Assembly (NCBI GenBank): GCA_050633665.1
Contig: JBOEGY010000006.1
Location: forward strand, 1 to 64,000
Direction of reading: 5' to 3'
Length of the DNA: 64,000 bases
Origin: JAUIAI01 sp050633665
Lineage (GTDB): Bacteria; Pseudomonadota; Gammaproteobacteria; Burkholderiales; Burkholderiaceae_E
Positions 1-8,048 of this stretch are shown in pieces; within the stretch, counting starts at the first letter, position 1; each line of letters begins with the position of its first letter. The translations under genes and the position numbers were made by a program. The notes beneath the pieces were generated by a model that had not been told where the DNA came from, made no database searches, and was given only the letters and a program-made list of their open reading frames with translations.

Positions 1-388
1 TCGGCAGCTTTCTCTGCTTCGGCAATACGTTCTGCTTCGGCAGCTTTCTCAGCCTCGGCGATGCGCTGTGCTTCAGCGGCTTTTTCAGCTTCGGCGATTC
101 GTTGCGCTTCGGCAGCTTTTTCAGCTTCGGCGATGCGTTGCGCTTCGGCAGCTTTCTCAGCCTCGGCGATGCGCTGTGCTTCGGCGGCTTTTTCGGCTTC
201 GGCGATGCGTTGCGCTTCGGCGGCTTTNNNNNNNNNNNNNNNNNNNNNNNNNNNNNNNNNNNNNNNNNNNNNNNNNNNNNNNNNNNNNNNNNNNNNCGTT
301 GCGCTTCGGCGGCTTTTTCAGCTTCGGCAATACGTTGTGCTTCAGCGGCTTTCTCAGCTTCGGCGATGCGCTGTGCTTCGGCGGTTCG
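1..388. repeat. 36-bp tandem repeat coding for a 12-residue helical repeat, interrupted by an N gap
   Basis: On the minus strand the unit encodes KAAEAQRIAEAE with synonymous variation (GAA/GAG, GCC/GCT, CGC/CGT). About six units are visible left of the gap and about two and a half right of it. The right part degenerates near 380. Units also differ by Q/E at one position. The gap at 228-296 is what a collapsed or unresolved tandem repeat produces in an assembly. Confidence 0.85.
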
Positions 389-649
389 TTCTGCCTGTGC
401 CATCAGGCGGGCTTCGGCTTCTTCTTCGGCACGAGCCAGGCGGAGCGTTTCTTCGGACGCCTGCACCGCTTCGGCCGTCGCCTCCGGGCGCTTGGCGTCA
501 GCCAATTGTTCGGCTGTTTGTGGGGTAAAACTACCGGGCCAGAATACCGCCAGCGCGCCGACGAAGCCCGCACCGACGAATAGATTCAGGATGTCCAGCT
601 TTCGCCATCCTGCTGCCGTTCGAACCTGTGAACGTGAGACCCGAGCCAT
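1..649 (-). CDS. Membrane-anchored coiled-coil protein with 12-residue tandem repeats (partial, crosses assembly gap)
   Basis: The reading frame starts at the ATG whose complement is at 647-649, 11 nt after the stop of the upstream gene, and runs off the left edge. The start is a basic cytosolic stretch (MARVSRSQVR) followed by one membrane segment at about residues 19-37, then a Glu/Ala-rich helix. From about residue 80 it becomes a 12-residue repeat, KAAEAQRIAEAE, encoded by a 36-bp tandem repeat. Composition resembles the long helical domain II of TolA, but nothing shows it is TolA, and no tolQRB-pal genes are near. The N run at 228-296 interrupts the repeat. Read through at face value (69 nt) the two halves are not in the same frame, so the gap length is probably wrong. 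Function unknown; likely a long rod in the envelope. Confidence 0.72.
   Translation of the reverse strand, partial: MARVSRSQVRTAAGWRKLDILNLFVGAGFVGALAVFWPGSFTPQTAEQLADAKRPEATAEAVQASEETLRLARAEEEAEARLMAQAERTAEAQRIAEAEKAAEAQRIAEAEKAAEAQXXXXXXXXXXXXXXXXXXXXXXXXKPPKRNASPKPKKPPKHSASPRLRKLPKRNASPKLKKLPKRNESPKLKKPLKHSASPRLRKLPKQNVLPKQRKLP
228..296. other. Assembly gap (69 N)
   Basis: Sixty-nine consecutive N bases inside the tandem repeat. The minus-strand codon phase before the gap (first codon base at 298) and after it (first codon base at 227) differ by 71 nt, not a multiple of three, so the true length must differ from 69 if the gene is intact. Confidence 0.98.
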
Positions 650-660
650 AATTGCAGGGC

Positions 661-1632
661 CTAGTTTTGAGGGTCGGAGGGTTTGCGGCTGAATGCGCCG
701 CGAAGCCTGCCAATCAAGCCTGTATCTCCGGGGGCAGCCTGTTTGTTGGCGTTCGCTCTTTCAGCGGCGCGCAGACTCTCCCGGACGGACTCACTGCTTT
801 CATCATCTGGCCCGGTGTCTTTAAGGCGTTCCAACATGTTCAGGGTGTGTCCGCCCAGATCGGGGGCTGCGGAATCCGGGTCGCTGGAGCTTGTTTTTGA
901 AGGCTCAGCGGGTTCCGGGTCGTCGAGGTCACCAAACAGGGTTTGAGTGTCGAGGTCGAGCAGTTTGTCGAGCTCCTCATCACTTAACGGGCCGTTCGAG
1001 GCGGCAGGGCTGCCGGCCGGGCCGGAATCCAGGCCGCTGGCACTGGCCGGGCTCGGGCTCAATATTTCGGTGGGAGCGCCGAATAAGTCGTCGTCCGAGC
1101 CTAGCAATTCGTCCAGATCCTGATTGGCTTCAGTCTGAGCGAGTAAGTCACGTAGTGCCTGCTCGCCGTCATCCGGGTTGTTGGCCGGATGGCGGGCCGA
1201 GGTTGGTTTCGGAGTGGCAGTAACCGGCGCGTCAGCCGAATTCAGGCTGCTGGCCTGTTGCGCAGCCGAGGCGCTGGCAATTGCCGCAGCAGCTCCCGGG
1301 GAGCTGAATCGGGCGGCATCAAGCGCCGCCTCCAGGTTGGCAACGATCTGATCCTGGCCGTCGAGCTTGTCGCGCAGCTCTTTGCTCAAGGTGACCAGTC
1401 GCTGAGTTTCTTCCTGCTCGCGGACGAGTTCGCTGCGCAGGAGTGATTCTTCGCGCCGCGCCGCATCGAGTTCTGATTTGAGCGACGGAGACTGATTGGC
1501 GTCAAAGCCGTCAGCGGGAATGCCATCCCGCCAGAACAAGCGGTCGATCAGCAACCAGAGCAACCAGCCGCTAAACGCGCCGAGCACAAACCACCAGAGG
1601 GTTTGGTTCAAAGCTGGATCAATTACTGGCAT
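661..1632 (-). CDS. Single-pass membrane protein with coiled coil and acidic, low-complexity C-terminal region
   Basis: Start chosen at the ATG at 1630-1632 because a GAGGAG ribosome site lies 5 nt upstream; the frame is open further upstream without such support. The 323-residue product has a Trp-rich membrane segment near residues 11-34, a predicted coiled coil from about 47 to 110, an Ala/Ser/Pro-rich linker, then acidic segments. Two acidic motifs resemble each other: LDELLGSDDDLFG and LDKLLDLDTQTLFGD, which could be short docking motifs. It ends 11 nt before the repeat-containing membrane protein, so the two are likely co-transcribed and may form one envelope assembly. No family recognised. 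Confidence 0.75.
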   Translation of the reverse strand: MPVIDPALNQTLWWFVLGAFSGWLLWLLIDRLFWRDGIPADGFDANQSPSLKSELDAARREESLLRSELVREQEETQRLVTLSKELRDKLDGQDQIVANLEAALDAARFSSPGAAAAIASASAAQQASSLNSADAPVTATPKPTSARHPANNPDDGEQALRDLLAQTEANQDLDELLGSDDDLFGAPTEILSPSPASASGLDSGPAGSPAASNGPLSDEELDKLLDLDTQTLFGDLDDPEPAEPSKTSSSDPDSAAPDLGGHTLNMLERLKDTGPDDESSESVRESLRAAERANANKQAAPGDTGLIGRLRGAFSRKPSDPQN

Positions 1633-1782
1633 GGAGACTCCTCGTGGGCCCGCCGAGTTCTCTGGGACGCAGAGGGTTTCATCAGTGTTCGGTATTTGCG
1701 GCAAACAAGCGTTGCCAGGTGCCAGACGGGCCTCTGAATCGTAACTGATTTGTTAATTTAACAACTGTCGGCAAAGCTGACA

Positions 1783-2553
1783 TCAAAAGAGCTTCCGCTG
1801 TGGGATCGGGATGGGCGGGGCGGCCTTGGTGGGCTTCTTAGGCCCACGGGGCCTGGGGTCTGGCCGAGCGACCAGGCGGTCGGCCTCATAGGCTGTAAGC
1901 ATTTTCCGTACCTGATCCGTCGAGCCTTCAAGCCATAAGGATGTTTGTTCCGGCTCAAGCATGACGACCGATCGTTTTTCATCGCCCGGGGCGTGAAACT
2001 GGTTCATCAGCGGGTGTTGATCGGCGTTGATTGTCACCATTGAGAAGCTGATCAGCCAGTCCTGATCGATCAGGTGGGCCTCCGGGGGGCCGACGACTTT
2101 TGTTCCGGACGCCTGCCGGTCAGGCGCGGGTCCCGGCTTTCGCCAGGCCTCCCAGATGCCGGCCAGCGCCAGCGGCTCTCCGTTGGCGGCGCCGATGCGC
2201 CAGCGAACTGGTCGCCCACTCTCATAATTGGGCTCGAAAAACGCATCAACCGGAATCACACAGCGTTGCTGTTGTCGCCAGGCATGACGAAAAGAAGGCT
2301 TTTCCGCAATGGTCTCGGCCCGGGCGTTGTAGCAGAACCGGAAGTTCTTGCCGTCGCGCGACCAGGACGGAATCAGCCCGAAACAGGCGGCGGTCGCCTG
2401 CTCTTGACTCTCTGTCTCGTGATTACCAGGCCCTCTGATAATCGGCGCGAGGTACCCCGGATAGGTTTCCTCACGCAGTGCGATCGGAGGCGGCGCCGCG
2501 TCAAAGAATTCGCGTAGCCGATCGCCTCGGGTGGGAACGTAGTTTGTACACAT
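1783..2553 (-). CDS. yedK: SRAP-domain protein (YedK/HMCES family)
   Basis: SRAP proteins use an N-terminal cysteine, exposed after Met removal, to form a thiazolidine crosslink with abasic sites in single-stranded DNA. Here the protein begins MCTNYVPTRGDRLREFF, so Cys2 is present. Other family blocks are visible: NARAETIAEKPSFRHAW, CVIPVDAFFEPN and a C-terminal segment containing INADQHPLMNQFH with the expected His. The length (256 aa) fits the family. It is single-copy, not in an obvious SOS cassette, and lies 12 nt from the stop of the class II aldolase gene upstream of it, so the two could be co-transcribed. Confidence 0.9.
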   Translation of the reverse strand: MCTNYVPTRGDRLREFFDAAPPPIALREETYPGYLAPIIRGPGNHETESQEQATAACFGLIPSWSRDGKNFRFCYNARAETIAEKPSFRHAWRQQQRCVIPVDAFFEPNYESGRPVRWRIGAANGEPLALAGIWEAWRKPGPAPDRQASGTKVVGPPEAHLIDQDWLISFSMVTINADQHPLMNQFHAPGDEKRSVVMLEPEQTSLWLEGSTDQVRKMLTAYEADRLVARPDPRPRGPKKPTKAAPPIPIPQRKLF

Positions 2554-2565
2554 CTGTGGTGTGGA

Positions 2566-3375
2566 TCAGTTTCGCCAGCCCGAGTCGATTCGATCCAGCT
2601 CGCGCAACATGGCTCCCCATTCGAGCTCGCCAAATGGTCGGCGGGTATCGGGCTGATAGAGATCAGCCGTTTTCAGCCGAACGTCTTCTGGAGGCAGTTT
2701 GAGCGTCTGGTTACCAGCCAGCGCATCAACCTGCGCGCGGCAGGCCAACTCCAGCCAGTGCATGGTATTGAAAGCCTGCGCAGCCGAACCGCCAACGGCC
2801 AGCAGGCCATGGTTATGCAATAGCAAGGCGTCATGACTGCCAAGGTCTTTGACGAGCCGGGCCTGTTCATCCAGGTCAATGGCCGGGCCTTCGAAGTCAT
2901 GGTGGCCAATGTGGCCGTAAAACCGCATCGCCGACTGAGTCAGCGGGAGTAGCCCATTTTCCATGGCCGACACGGCCATGCCAGCCCGGGTGTGCGTATG
3001 AATAACGCAATGGGCGTCTTCGCGGGCCTGGTGAACCGCGGTGTGAATCACGATTCCGGCTTCGTTCAGGCCATACCCGTAAGGATTGGGCGGCGCGAAC
3101 ACAATATTGCCCTGGAGATCAACCGTGATCAGATTGGAGGCGCAGACCTCGTTATAGAGAAACCCAAACGCATTGATCAGTAAGTGTTCGGTGCCCGGAA
3201 TCCGCAGGGTGACATGGTTGTAAATCAGATCGGTCATGTCGAAGCGGTGAAGCAGTCGGTAACAGGCGGCCAGATTCTGGCGGGCCGACCATTCGTCGGC
3301 CGAAACCTGCAGCCGGACCGCGTCGCTGGTGATTGCCGCTTCAGTTGTTTGACGGGTGGACGTTATGGAACCCAT
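2566..3375 (-). CDS. Class II aldolase/adducin family protein
   Basis: Start placed at the ATG at 3373-3375 with GGAGA 7 nt upstream; a longer frame to 3459 lacks family similarity. The 269-residue product carries the class II aldolase metal site: HTHTRAGMAVSAM (two His) and LLLHNHGLLAVG (third His region), with TLRIPGTEHLLINAFGFLYNEV as the N-terminal phosphate-binding area. Family members include fuculose-phosphate aldolase, ribulose-phosphate epimerase and decarboxylases; this longer subgroup is usually of unknown substrate. Lies immediately upstream of the SRAP gene on the same strand. Confidence 0.85.
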   Translation of the reverse strand: MGSITSTRQTTEAAITSDAVRLQVSADEWSARQNLAACYRLLHRFDMTDLIYNHVTLRIPGTEHLLINAFGFLYNEVCASNLITVDLQGNIVFAPPNPYGYGLNEAGIVIHTAVHQAREDAHCVIHTHTRAGMAVSAMENGLLPLTQSAMRFYGHIGHHDFEGPAIDLDEQARLVKDLGSHDALLLHNHGLLAVGGSAAQAFNTMHWLELACRAQVDALAGNQTLKLPPEDVRLKTADLYQPDTRRPFGELEWGAMLRELDRIDSGWRN

Positions 3376-3501
3376 GAATCGATCTCCGATGTGTGTCCCG
3401 ACCCTCTCGAAACACGGTTCTGAACTGGCGGACGCTGTAAAAGTCCGATCTGAGCCCACTTCATGCGGTTTACCGGGTGATGATAACCACAGGAGTTACT
3501 G

Positions 3502-3636
3502 ATGCAAGTGAGCCTGCTGCAATGTTATGTTTCCGCCTTGATGGCGGATCCTCTGGCATTAATTATGTCAGTGGTCATTCTCTGGTCTGGTTATCTGCTT
3601 TTCGGGCTGGAACCTTCTCCGGCGGAAGACGCCTGA
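3502..3636 (+). CDS. Small single-pass membrane protein (44 aa)
   Basis: An ATG at 3502 preceded by AGGAG with 6 nt spacing opens a 44-codon frame ending TGA at 3634-3636. It reads MQVSLLQCYVSALMADP, then a hydrophobic stretch LALIMSVVILWSGYLLFGL, then EPSPAEDA. One membrane span with an acidic C-terminus is a typical bacterial microprotein layout. It is followed by a GC-rich hairpin (GCCTGA...TCAGGC at 3631-3649) and sits 106 nt before the YHS lipoprotein gene. No homology recognised; support is the ribosome site plus the membrane profile. Confidence 0.5.
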   Translation: MQVSLLQCYVSALMADPLALIMSVVILWSGYLLFGLEPSPAEDA

Positions 3637-3742
3637 GGCGCCTTCAGGCCCGGCCTCCCCGGTTGCGGATTCGGTCGCGGTTGTAAGCGCTGCTATTCTG
3701 TTGCGACTGCTTTGGTTGAAGTAGTTCAAACAGGAAGACACC

Positions 3743-4321
3743 ATGAAGTTCAAGCTTTGCCTCGCCGCCGCCGCTCTGGTTCTGTTGGCCGGTTGCGGCC
3801 CGCTGATTGTTCAAAGTCCTGACCAGGGCCTTAGCCCGGTCAATGCTGTCGCGGTTGGCGACGATGAGCATTTAATGCTCGCCGGTCATGACGTCGTGAA
3901 CTACTTTACCCAGGGCGGTCATGCGATGGGGACGGCGGAATACAAAACCGTTCACAAAGGCGTTTCGTTCTGGTTCGCGTCCGCTGAACACAAGACGCTG
4001 TTTGATGCTGATCCTGACAAATACATTCCGCAGTACGGCGGCTATTGCGCCAACGGAATTGCCTATGCGATTCCCTGGGGGGGCGATGCCAATATCTGGC
4101 AGATCATTGACGACAAGCTGTATATCTTTGGCGGTCGCGCGTCGCTGGACGCGTTTTTGCTGGACACCGAAACCAACCTGAAACTGGCTGAGCAATACTG
4201 GGCCGAGGAGGTTGCCGACAGCAATGCATTCTGGCAGCGCGGCAAACGGCTTGTGTTCAAGGTCGACCACTATAAGTCGGGTGCCGAGCTGGCCGAAATG
4301 GTGGCGGCCGCGGCCAAGTAG
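3743..4321 (+). CDS. YHS domain-containing lipoprotein
   Basis: A 192-residue protein with a lipoprotein signal peptide (MKFKLCLAAAALVLLAGC, lipobox LAGC, lipidated Cys18), so it is exported and membrane-tethered. The mature part carries the YHS block: AGHDVVNYFTQG, then TVHKGVSFWFASAEHKTLFDADPD and YIPQYGGYCANGIA, typical of stand-alone bacterial YHS proteins. YHS domains are linked to metal binding in transporters and oxygenases, but the role of these periplasmic versions is unknown. AGGA ribosome site 7 nt upstream. Stop codon abuts the stop of the convergent patatin gene. Confidence 0.88.
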   Translation: MKFKLCLAAAALVLLAGCGPLIVQSPDQGLSPVNAVAVGDDEHLMLAGHDVVNYFTQGGHAMGTAEYKTVHKGVSFWFASAEHKTLFDADPDKYIPQYGGYCANGIAYAIPWGGDANIWQIIDDKLYIFGGRASLDAFLLDTETNLKLAEQYWAEEVADSNAFWQRGKRLVFKVDHYKSGAELAEMVAAAAK

Positions 4322-5272
4322 TCAGCCGCTGGTGGAAGCCAACGCCCGGTTGTCGATCAGTCGTTCGATTTCGCGTCGGCGGGCGATGGTTTCGGTATAG
4401 CCGGCGTTGATTGCCCGTTCGCGAAACTCTGTGCTCATGCTGACCCAGTAGCCGAAAAACGGATGCAGGTTGAGATCAGCCGATTCAGCGTCGGGACGGG
4501 TAATCGAGCGTTTGATACGGTCGCCAGTCCGATACCGCTCAGCGCCAGGCGGGGCCCGGTTTTCATGCGCAGACGCATCAACTGAAACAACCCGTGAGGC
4601 GCCAAGATGGCGGGTCAGCCGCACCGGCAGCGGCGCGACACTGTCCAGATCCATATAGTTGCGTTGGTTGATCATGACCGGGGTAAACCGCCCTTCAATG
4701 GCAGCGGACGCCTGGACTGCAACACCGGTATCTCCGCGAGTGAACAACACCGGGGTGCGGGTTTCTTTTTCGAGTGCGGCGATTGCGCAAGGCCTGGCCA
4801 GTTGTTCCAGGGATTTGTGATCGATCTTGTCGTTGACATAGCGGGCCAGCGGCGCGCCGTTGAAGGTTTCGTCGGCACCCAGGGCCACGTTTGCCAGTTC
4901 GGTTACCGAGAGCTCCAGGGCCAGTTCGCGCAGCGCTTTACCGTTCAATCCGCTGCAATATAGAGCGGCCAGCAGTGCGCCCACCGACGCGCCTACGACC
5001 AACTCCGGGTGAAAACCAATTTCATCCAGCGCCTCGAGCACGCCGACATGGACAAACCCTCTGGGGCCACCGGAGCTGAGCACCAGTGCGGTGGCGCCGG
5101 CATGTTTTTCCTTGTCGGCAGCCCGGGCCAGGCCGGGCGCATGCCGGCCGGTATGGTGTGGACCGCTACCAAATGAGCAGGCGGATAAGCCTCCGCCTGC
5201 GAGCAGGACGGCAGCCGGTACCAGGCCGACGCCGCTAAGGCCGAGCAGGAAGTTGCGCTTGTCCGGATTCAC
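4322..5272 (-). CDS. Patatin-like phospholipase lipoprotein
   Basis: A 316-residue protein with a signal peptide and lipobox LSAC (Cys32). Catalytic features: oxyanion-hole segment SSGGPRGFVHVGVLEAL and nucleophile elbow GASVG (VVGASVGALLAALYCSG). The usual DG(G/A) aspartate motif appears as YMDLDSVAPLPV, so the second dyad residue is probably an Asp here in an atypical DS context. Predicted to be a membrane-tethered periplasmic or outer-membrane lipid hydrolase. Starts 6 nt after the stop of the serine hydrolase gene, so the two hydrolases are likely co-expressed. Confidence 0.88.
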   Translation of the reverse strand: MNPDKRNFLLGLSGVGLVPAAVLLAGGGLSACSFGSGPHHTGRHAPGLARAADKEKHAGATALVLSSGGPRGFVHVGVLEALDEIGFHPELVVGASVGALLAALYCSGLNGKALRELALELSVTELANVALGADETFNGAPLARYVNDKIDHKSLEQLARPCAIAALEKETRTPVLFTRGDTGVAVQASAAIEGRFTPVMINQRNYMDLDSVAPLPVRLTRHLGASRVVSVDASAHENRAPPGAERYRTGDRIKRSITRPDAESADLNLHPFFGYWVSMSTEFRERAINAGYTETIARRREIERLIDNRALASTSG

Positions 5273-5278
5273 GACAGC

Positions 5279-6799
5279 CTAGCCCGACGCTGGTTTGATT
5301 GCACCGAGGATGTCGCTCAGGAAGGCGCATTTATCCCACTGGGAACGATCAACCGTCCAGCCCATCCTGACAATCACGGTTTGTTGGGTTGGAAAGATGC
5401 CGACAATCTGGCCCCAGTGGCCCGACAACAAAATGCCGTCATCAGGCAGGCGTGCTTCGCTTGCGCATTGCAAACGGGATGAGTCGTGGGTTTGCCAGAT
5501 GTGAGCACCATAAGGGGATCGTGTTCCGTCGGCCAGGGTAGTGGATTGGCGAGCCAGTTCCAGCCAGCCTTTCGGGAATACCTGTTCCCCCAGCCACTGC
5601 CCGTCATTTAACATCGTCCAGCCAAGTCGCGCCCAGTCGCGCGGGGTGGCCCAGAGGTAAGAGGAGGCGATAAACGTGCCGCTGGCGTCCGTCTCGAGAA
5701 TTGCGCTGTCCATGCCAAGCGGCTCGAAAATCGCTTTGGCCGGGTATTGCCAATACTCGCGGTCTGATGAGAATTGATCCCGCAAAACCCCTGAGAGCAG
5801 ATTGCTGACCGCGCTGGAGTAGCGCCAGTCGCTGCCCGGTTTATTGACGACCGGCGCCGAGCCGGCAAAAGCTGCGATGTCGGGGACGGACCAGAGCATC
5901 CTGGGAACCTCACTCCAGGGTTGGTAGCTGTCAAGGTGATCAAGGCCGTCGCGCATCATTAGCAGGTGGCGAACCGTGATGCCGGCACGCTCGTCACCGG
6001 CCCATCGACCCACCCAGTTAGGGCGTGGCACCCGTTGAATGACTTGTGCCACCGGCAGGTCCAGTTTGGCGTCGTGATCGGCAAAGTAATTCCAGGTCAG
6101 TACCGACAGCAGGGATTTAGCCATCGACCAGCCCAGTTGCGGCGTGTTCAAGTCGAAGCCCTTGCCGTAGCGCTCGGCAAGCAGGCGGCCCTGGTGAACC
6201 ACAAGAACTGCCCGCGTATTTGGGCCGGAACGCGATCCGGCAAGGTCGCCGCGATCCGGGCTGGTACTGGACACATGCGGGGTCTTAAATGCGGCGCTGA
6301 TGCTTGCCTGCAGCGACGAGGCCTTGATGTTGGCAGGCCAGTTGGTTTCGGCAGGACCGCTGCCCCTCGGCCACGGCAGATTGGGTTGGATTGTTTCAAC
6401 AGCGCGGCTGTCATGGTGTCGGTCATCCTGGGGCCAGGGCGCGCGATCAATACCGGGCGGCGGCGGCAATTCTCCAGGACCAAGCACCATGCAGCCGAGC
6501 TTCTTGCGGTAGATGGCGTGCCGTTCGCTGGTGCCGGGAAGGCTGGCGCTGACTTGTTTTAGGTTGGTGTCAGCATTGATTCTGGCTAGTTGCATGATCA
6601 CGCTGGCTGGCAGGATGTCATGCTCGATGACGTCTTCCAGTTTGCGCCCGGAGACAAACATAGCCGAGCAGACGTTCTTGGCCGCCATGCCGGCAGCGCT
6701 AACCGGAATACCAATCTGGTAGGCACCGGCCACGATGCCCACAATGCCAAGGAGTAGCGCAAGAACCAACAGGCTGATCAGGCGAAAAGACAAGCGCAT
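5279..6799 (-). CDS. Membrane-anchored serine hydrolase, beta-lactamase (class C) fold
   Basis: Start taken at the ATG at 6797-6799; the frame extends to a TTG at 6862 but the hydrophobic anchor (LISLLVLALLLGIVGIVAGAY) begins just after the chosen Met. The 506-residue protein has the SxxK motif in GWSMAKSLLSVL and a Tyr-containing second motif in WRYSSAVSNLLSG, as in EstB, 6-aminohexanoate-dimer hydrolase and related penicillin-binding-protein-like esterases. The third motif region is HWGQIVGIFP rather than KTG. Substrate unknown; not evidence of antibiotic resistance. First gene of a two-gene unit with the patatin lipoprotein. Confidence 0.87.
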   Translation of the reverse strand: MRLSFRLISLLVLALLLGIVGIVAGAYQIGIPVSAAGMAAKNVCSAMFVSGRKLEDVIEHDILPASVIMQLARINADTNLKQVSASLPGTSERHAIYRKKLGCMVLGPGELPPPPGIDRAPWPQDDRHHDSRAVETIQPNLPWPRGSGPAETNWPANIKASSLQASISAAFKTPHVSSTSPDRGDLAGSRSGPNTRAVLVVHQGRLLAERYGKGFDLNTPQLGWSMAKSLLSVLTWNYFADHDAKLDLPVAQVIQRVPRPNWVGRWAGDERAGITVRHLLMMRDGLDHLDSYQPWSEVPRMLWSVPDIAAFAGSAPVVNKPGSDWRYSSAVSNLLSGVLRDQFSSDREYWQYPAKAIFEPLGMDSAILETDASGTFIASSYLWATPRDWARLGWTMLNDGQWLGEQVFPKGWLELARQSTTLADGTRSPYGAHIWQTHDSSRLQCASEARLPDDGILLSGHWGQIVGIFPTQQTVIVRMGWTVDRSQWDKCAFLSDILGAIKPASG

Positions 6800-6958
6800 T
6801 CTGGGATGCTGCTCCGTGGTGAGGATTGAGGGTCGGCTCAGGCTGGCTTTCAGCGTGGGCAATACAAGCGCCTATTGTAGAAGATGCGGCCAGGGTTTCG
6901 GACGAGTTTGTTATCGTGAGGGTCTTGCATGATGACTGTGATCTGACTCTTAGCCGCT

Positions 6959-7942
6959 GTGAAACAAACCGAACGTCTCTATCTCATTGACCGATTGCTG
7001 CGTAACCGGCGAGTCGTCAGTTTCGACGACTTGCGTCAAGAGCTCGAAGTCTCTCCCGCAACCCTGAAACGCGATCTGGCATTCATGCGCGAGCGTTTCA
7101 ATGCACCAATTGTTTTTGACCGGGACCAGCAAGGCTACCGGCTTGGCACCCAGCAAACCGGTCCGCAATATGCATTGCCGGGCCTGTGGCTAAGCAGTCA
7201 GGAATTGATCGGCCTGCTCAGCGCCTATCAGATCCTCCAGGATCTCGATCTCGGCGACCGGATCGGCGAGCCTTTGGCGCCACTGATTGATCGCATCAAT
7301 CAGTTGTTGTCCGCGCAGACAACAGTTGACAATCCGGCGTCCCGGTTGACGTCAAGAGTGCGCTTTGCCGGCGTGCAGGACAGGCTGGTTGCCCCGAACC
7401 ATTTTGCTCAGGTGAGTCAGGCTTTGATTGAACGCCGTTTGCTGAAGATTGAGCATTTTTCAAGAGCCAGAAATACCAGCAGCGAGCGAACTATTTCGCC
7501 TCAGCGACTGATTCACTACCGAAACGCCTGGTATCTCGACGCCTGGTGCCATCGAAGCGAGGGATTGCGGCTGTTTGCGGTTGATGCCATGGCCCGGGTC
7601 GACCCACTTGATGACGCCTGCCTGGAAATCGAGGCTGAGCAACTGGAGCAAAGAACAGCCGGCAGTTACGGTATCTTCGCCGGCCAGCCGGAAGCCTGGG
7701 CCGAGCTGGTGTTTTCGGCGGAGGCCGCACGCTGGGTTCGGCATGAGCGCTGGCATCCTGATCAGGAGCTTACCGAACTGCCGGATGGGCGACTCGGCGT
7801 GAAGCTTCCCTATGCCAACAGCACTGAACTGGAGATGGATATTCTGCGTCATGGCGAACATGTGCAAGTTCTGGCGCCAGACTCTTTACGCCAGAACTTG
7901 CACCGTAGACTGCAGGCGGCGGCCGACCTGTATCAACAATAG
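6959..7942 (+). CDS. WYL domain transcriptional regulator (YafY-like)
   Basis: A 327-residue protein starting at GTG. N-terminal helix-turn-helix of the DeoR/HTH_11 type (residues about 1-60, MKQTERLYLIDRLLRNRRVV then LEVSPATLKRDLAFMRERF). The middle holds the WYL module, HYRNAWYLDAWCHRSEGLR, which gives the family its name, followed by a WCX-like C-terminal domain (LPYANSTELEMDILRHG). WYL proteins sense nucleic acids or nucleotides in several DNA-damage and defence contexts. Here it stands alone, followed by a UvrD-like helicase on the same strand, which may or may not be a functional link. Confidence 0.9.
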   Translation: MKQTERLYLIDRLLRNRRVVSFDDLRQELEVSPATLKRDLAFMRERFNAPIVFDRDQQGYRLGTQQTGPQYALPGLWLSSQELIGLLSAYQILQDLDLGDRIGEPLAPLIDRINQLLSAQTTVDNPASRLTSRVRFAGVQDRLVAPNHFAQVSQALIERRLLKIEHFSRARNTSSERTISPQRLIHYRNAWYLDAWCHRSEGLRLFAVDAMARVDPLDDACLEIEAEQLEQRTAGSYGIFAGQPEAWAELVFSAEAARWVRHERWHPDQELTELPDGRLGVKLPYANSTELEMDILRHGEHVQVLAPDSLRQNLHRRLQAAADLYQQ

Positions 7943-8048
7943 GGATATCCGCTCGGCATTTCGGCCGCCTCGCTAGACTGTGTCAATAAGAAACAGATCG
8001 CTGATTCGGCGGGTCTTGCCCGATCGATGAAATGATGAAGCTGTCTTA

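Noticed and set aside
1..388. CRISPR-like array
   Set aside because: The repeat is contiguous without spacers and codes for a periodic helix.
601..640. GTTCGAAC at about 617 as a tRNA T-loop
   Set aside because: It lies inside the coding region of the repeat protein and no cloverleaf can be formed.
61..692. Three overlapping plus-strand frames through the tandem repeat (Cys/Arg/Ser-Ala/Phe repeats)
   Set aside because: They are open only because the repeat unit is stop-free in several frames. The minus-strand frame has a membrane segment, a start next to the upstream gene and a typical helical composition.
5279..6799. Annotation as an antibiotic beta-lactamase
   Set aside because: The SxxK fold is shared by many esterases; the KTG motif is not evident and a membrane anchor is present.
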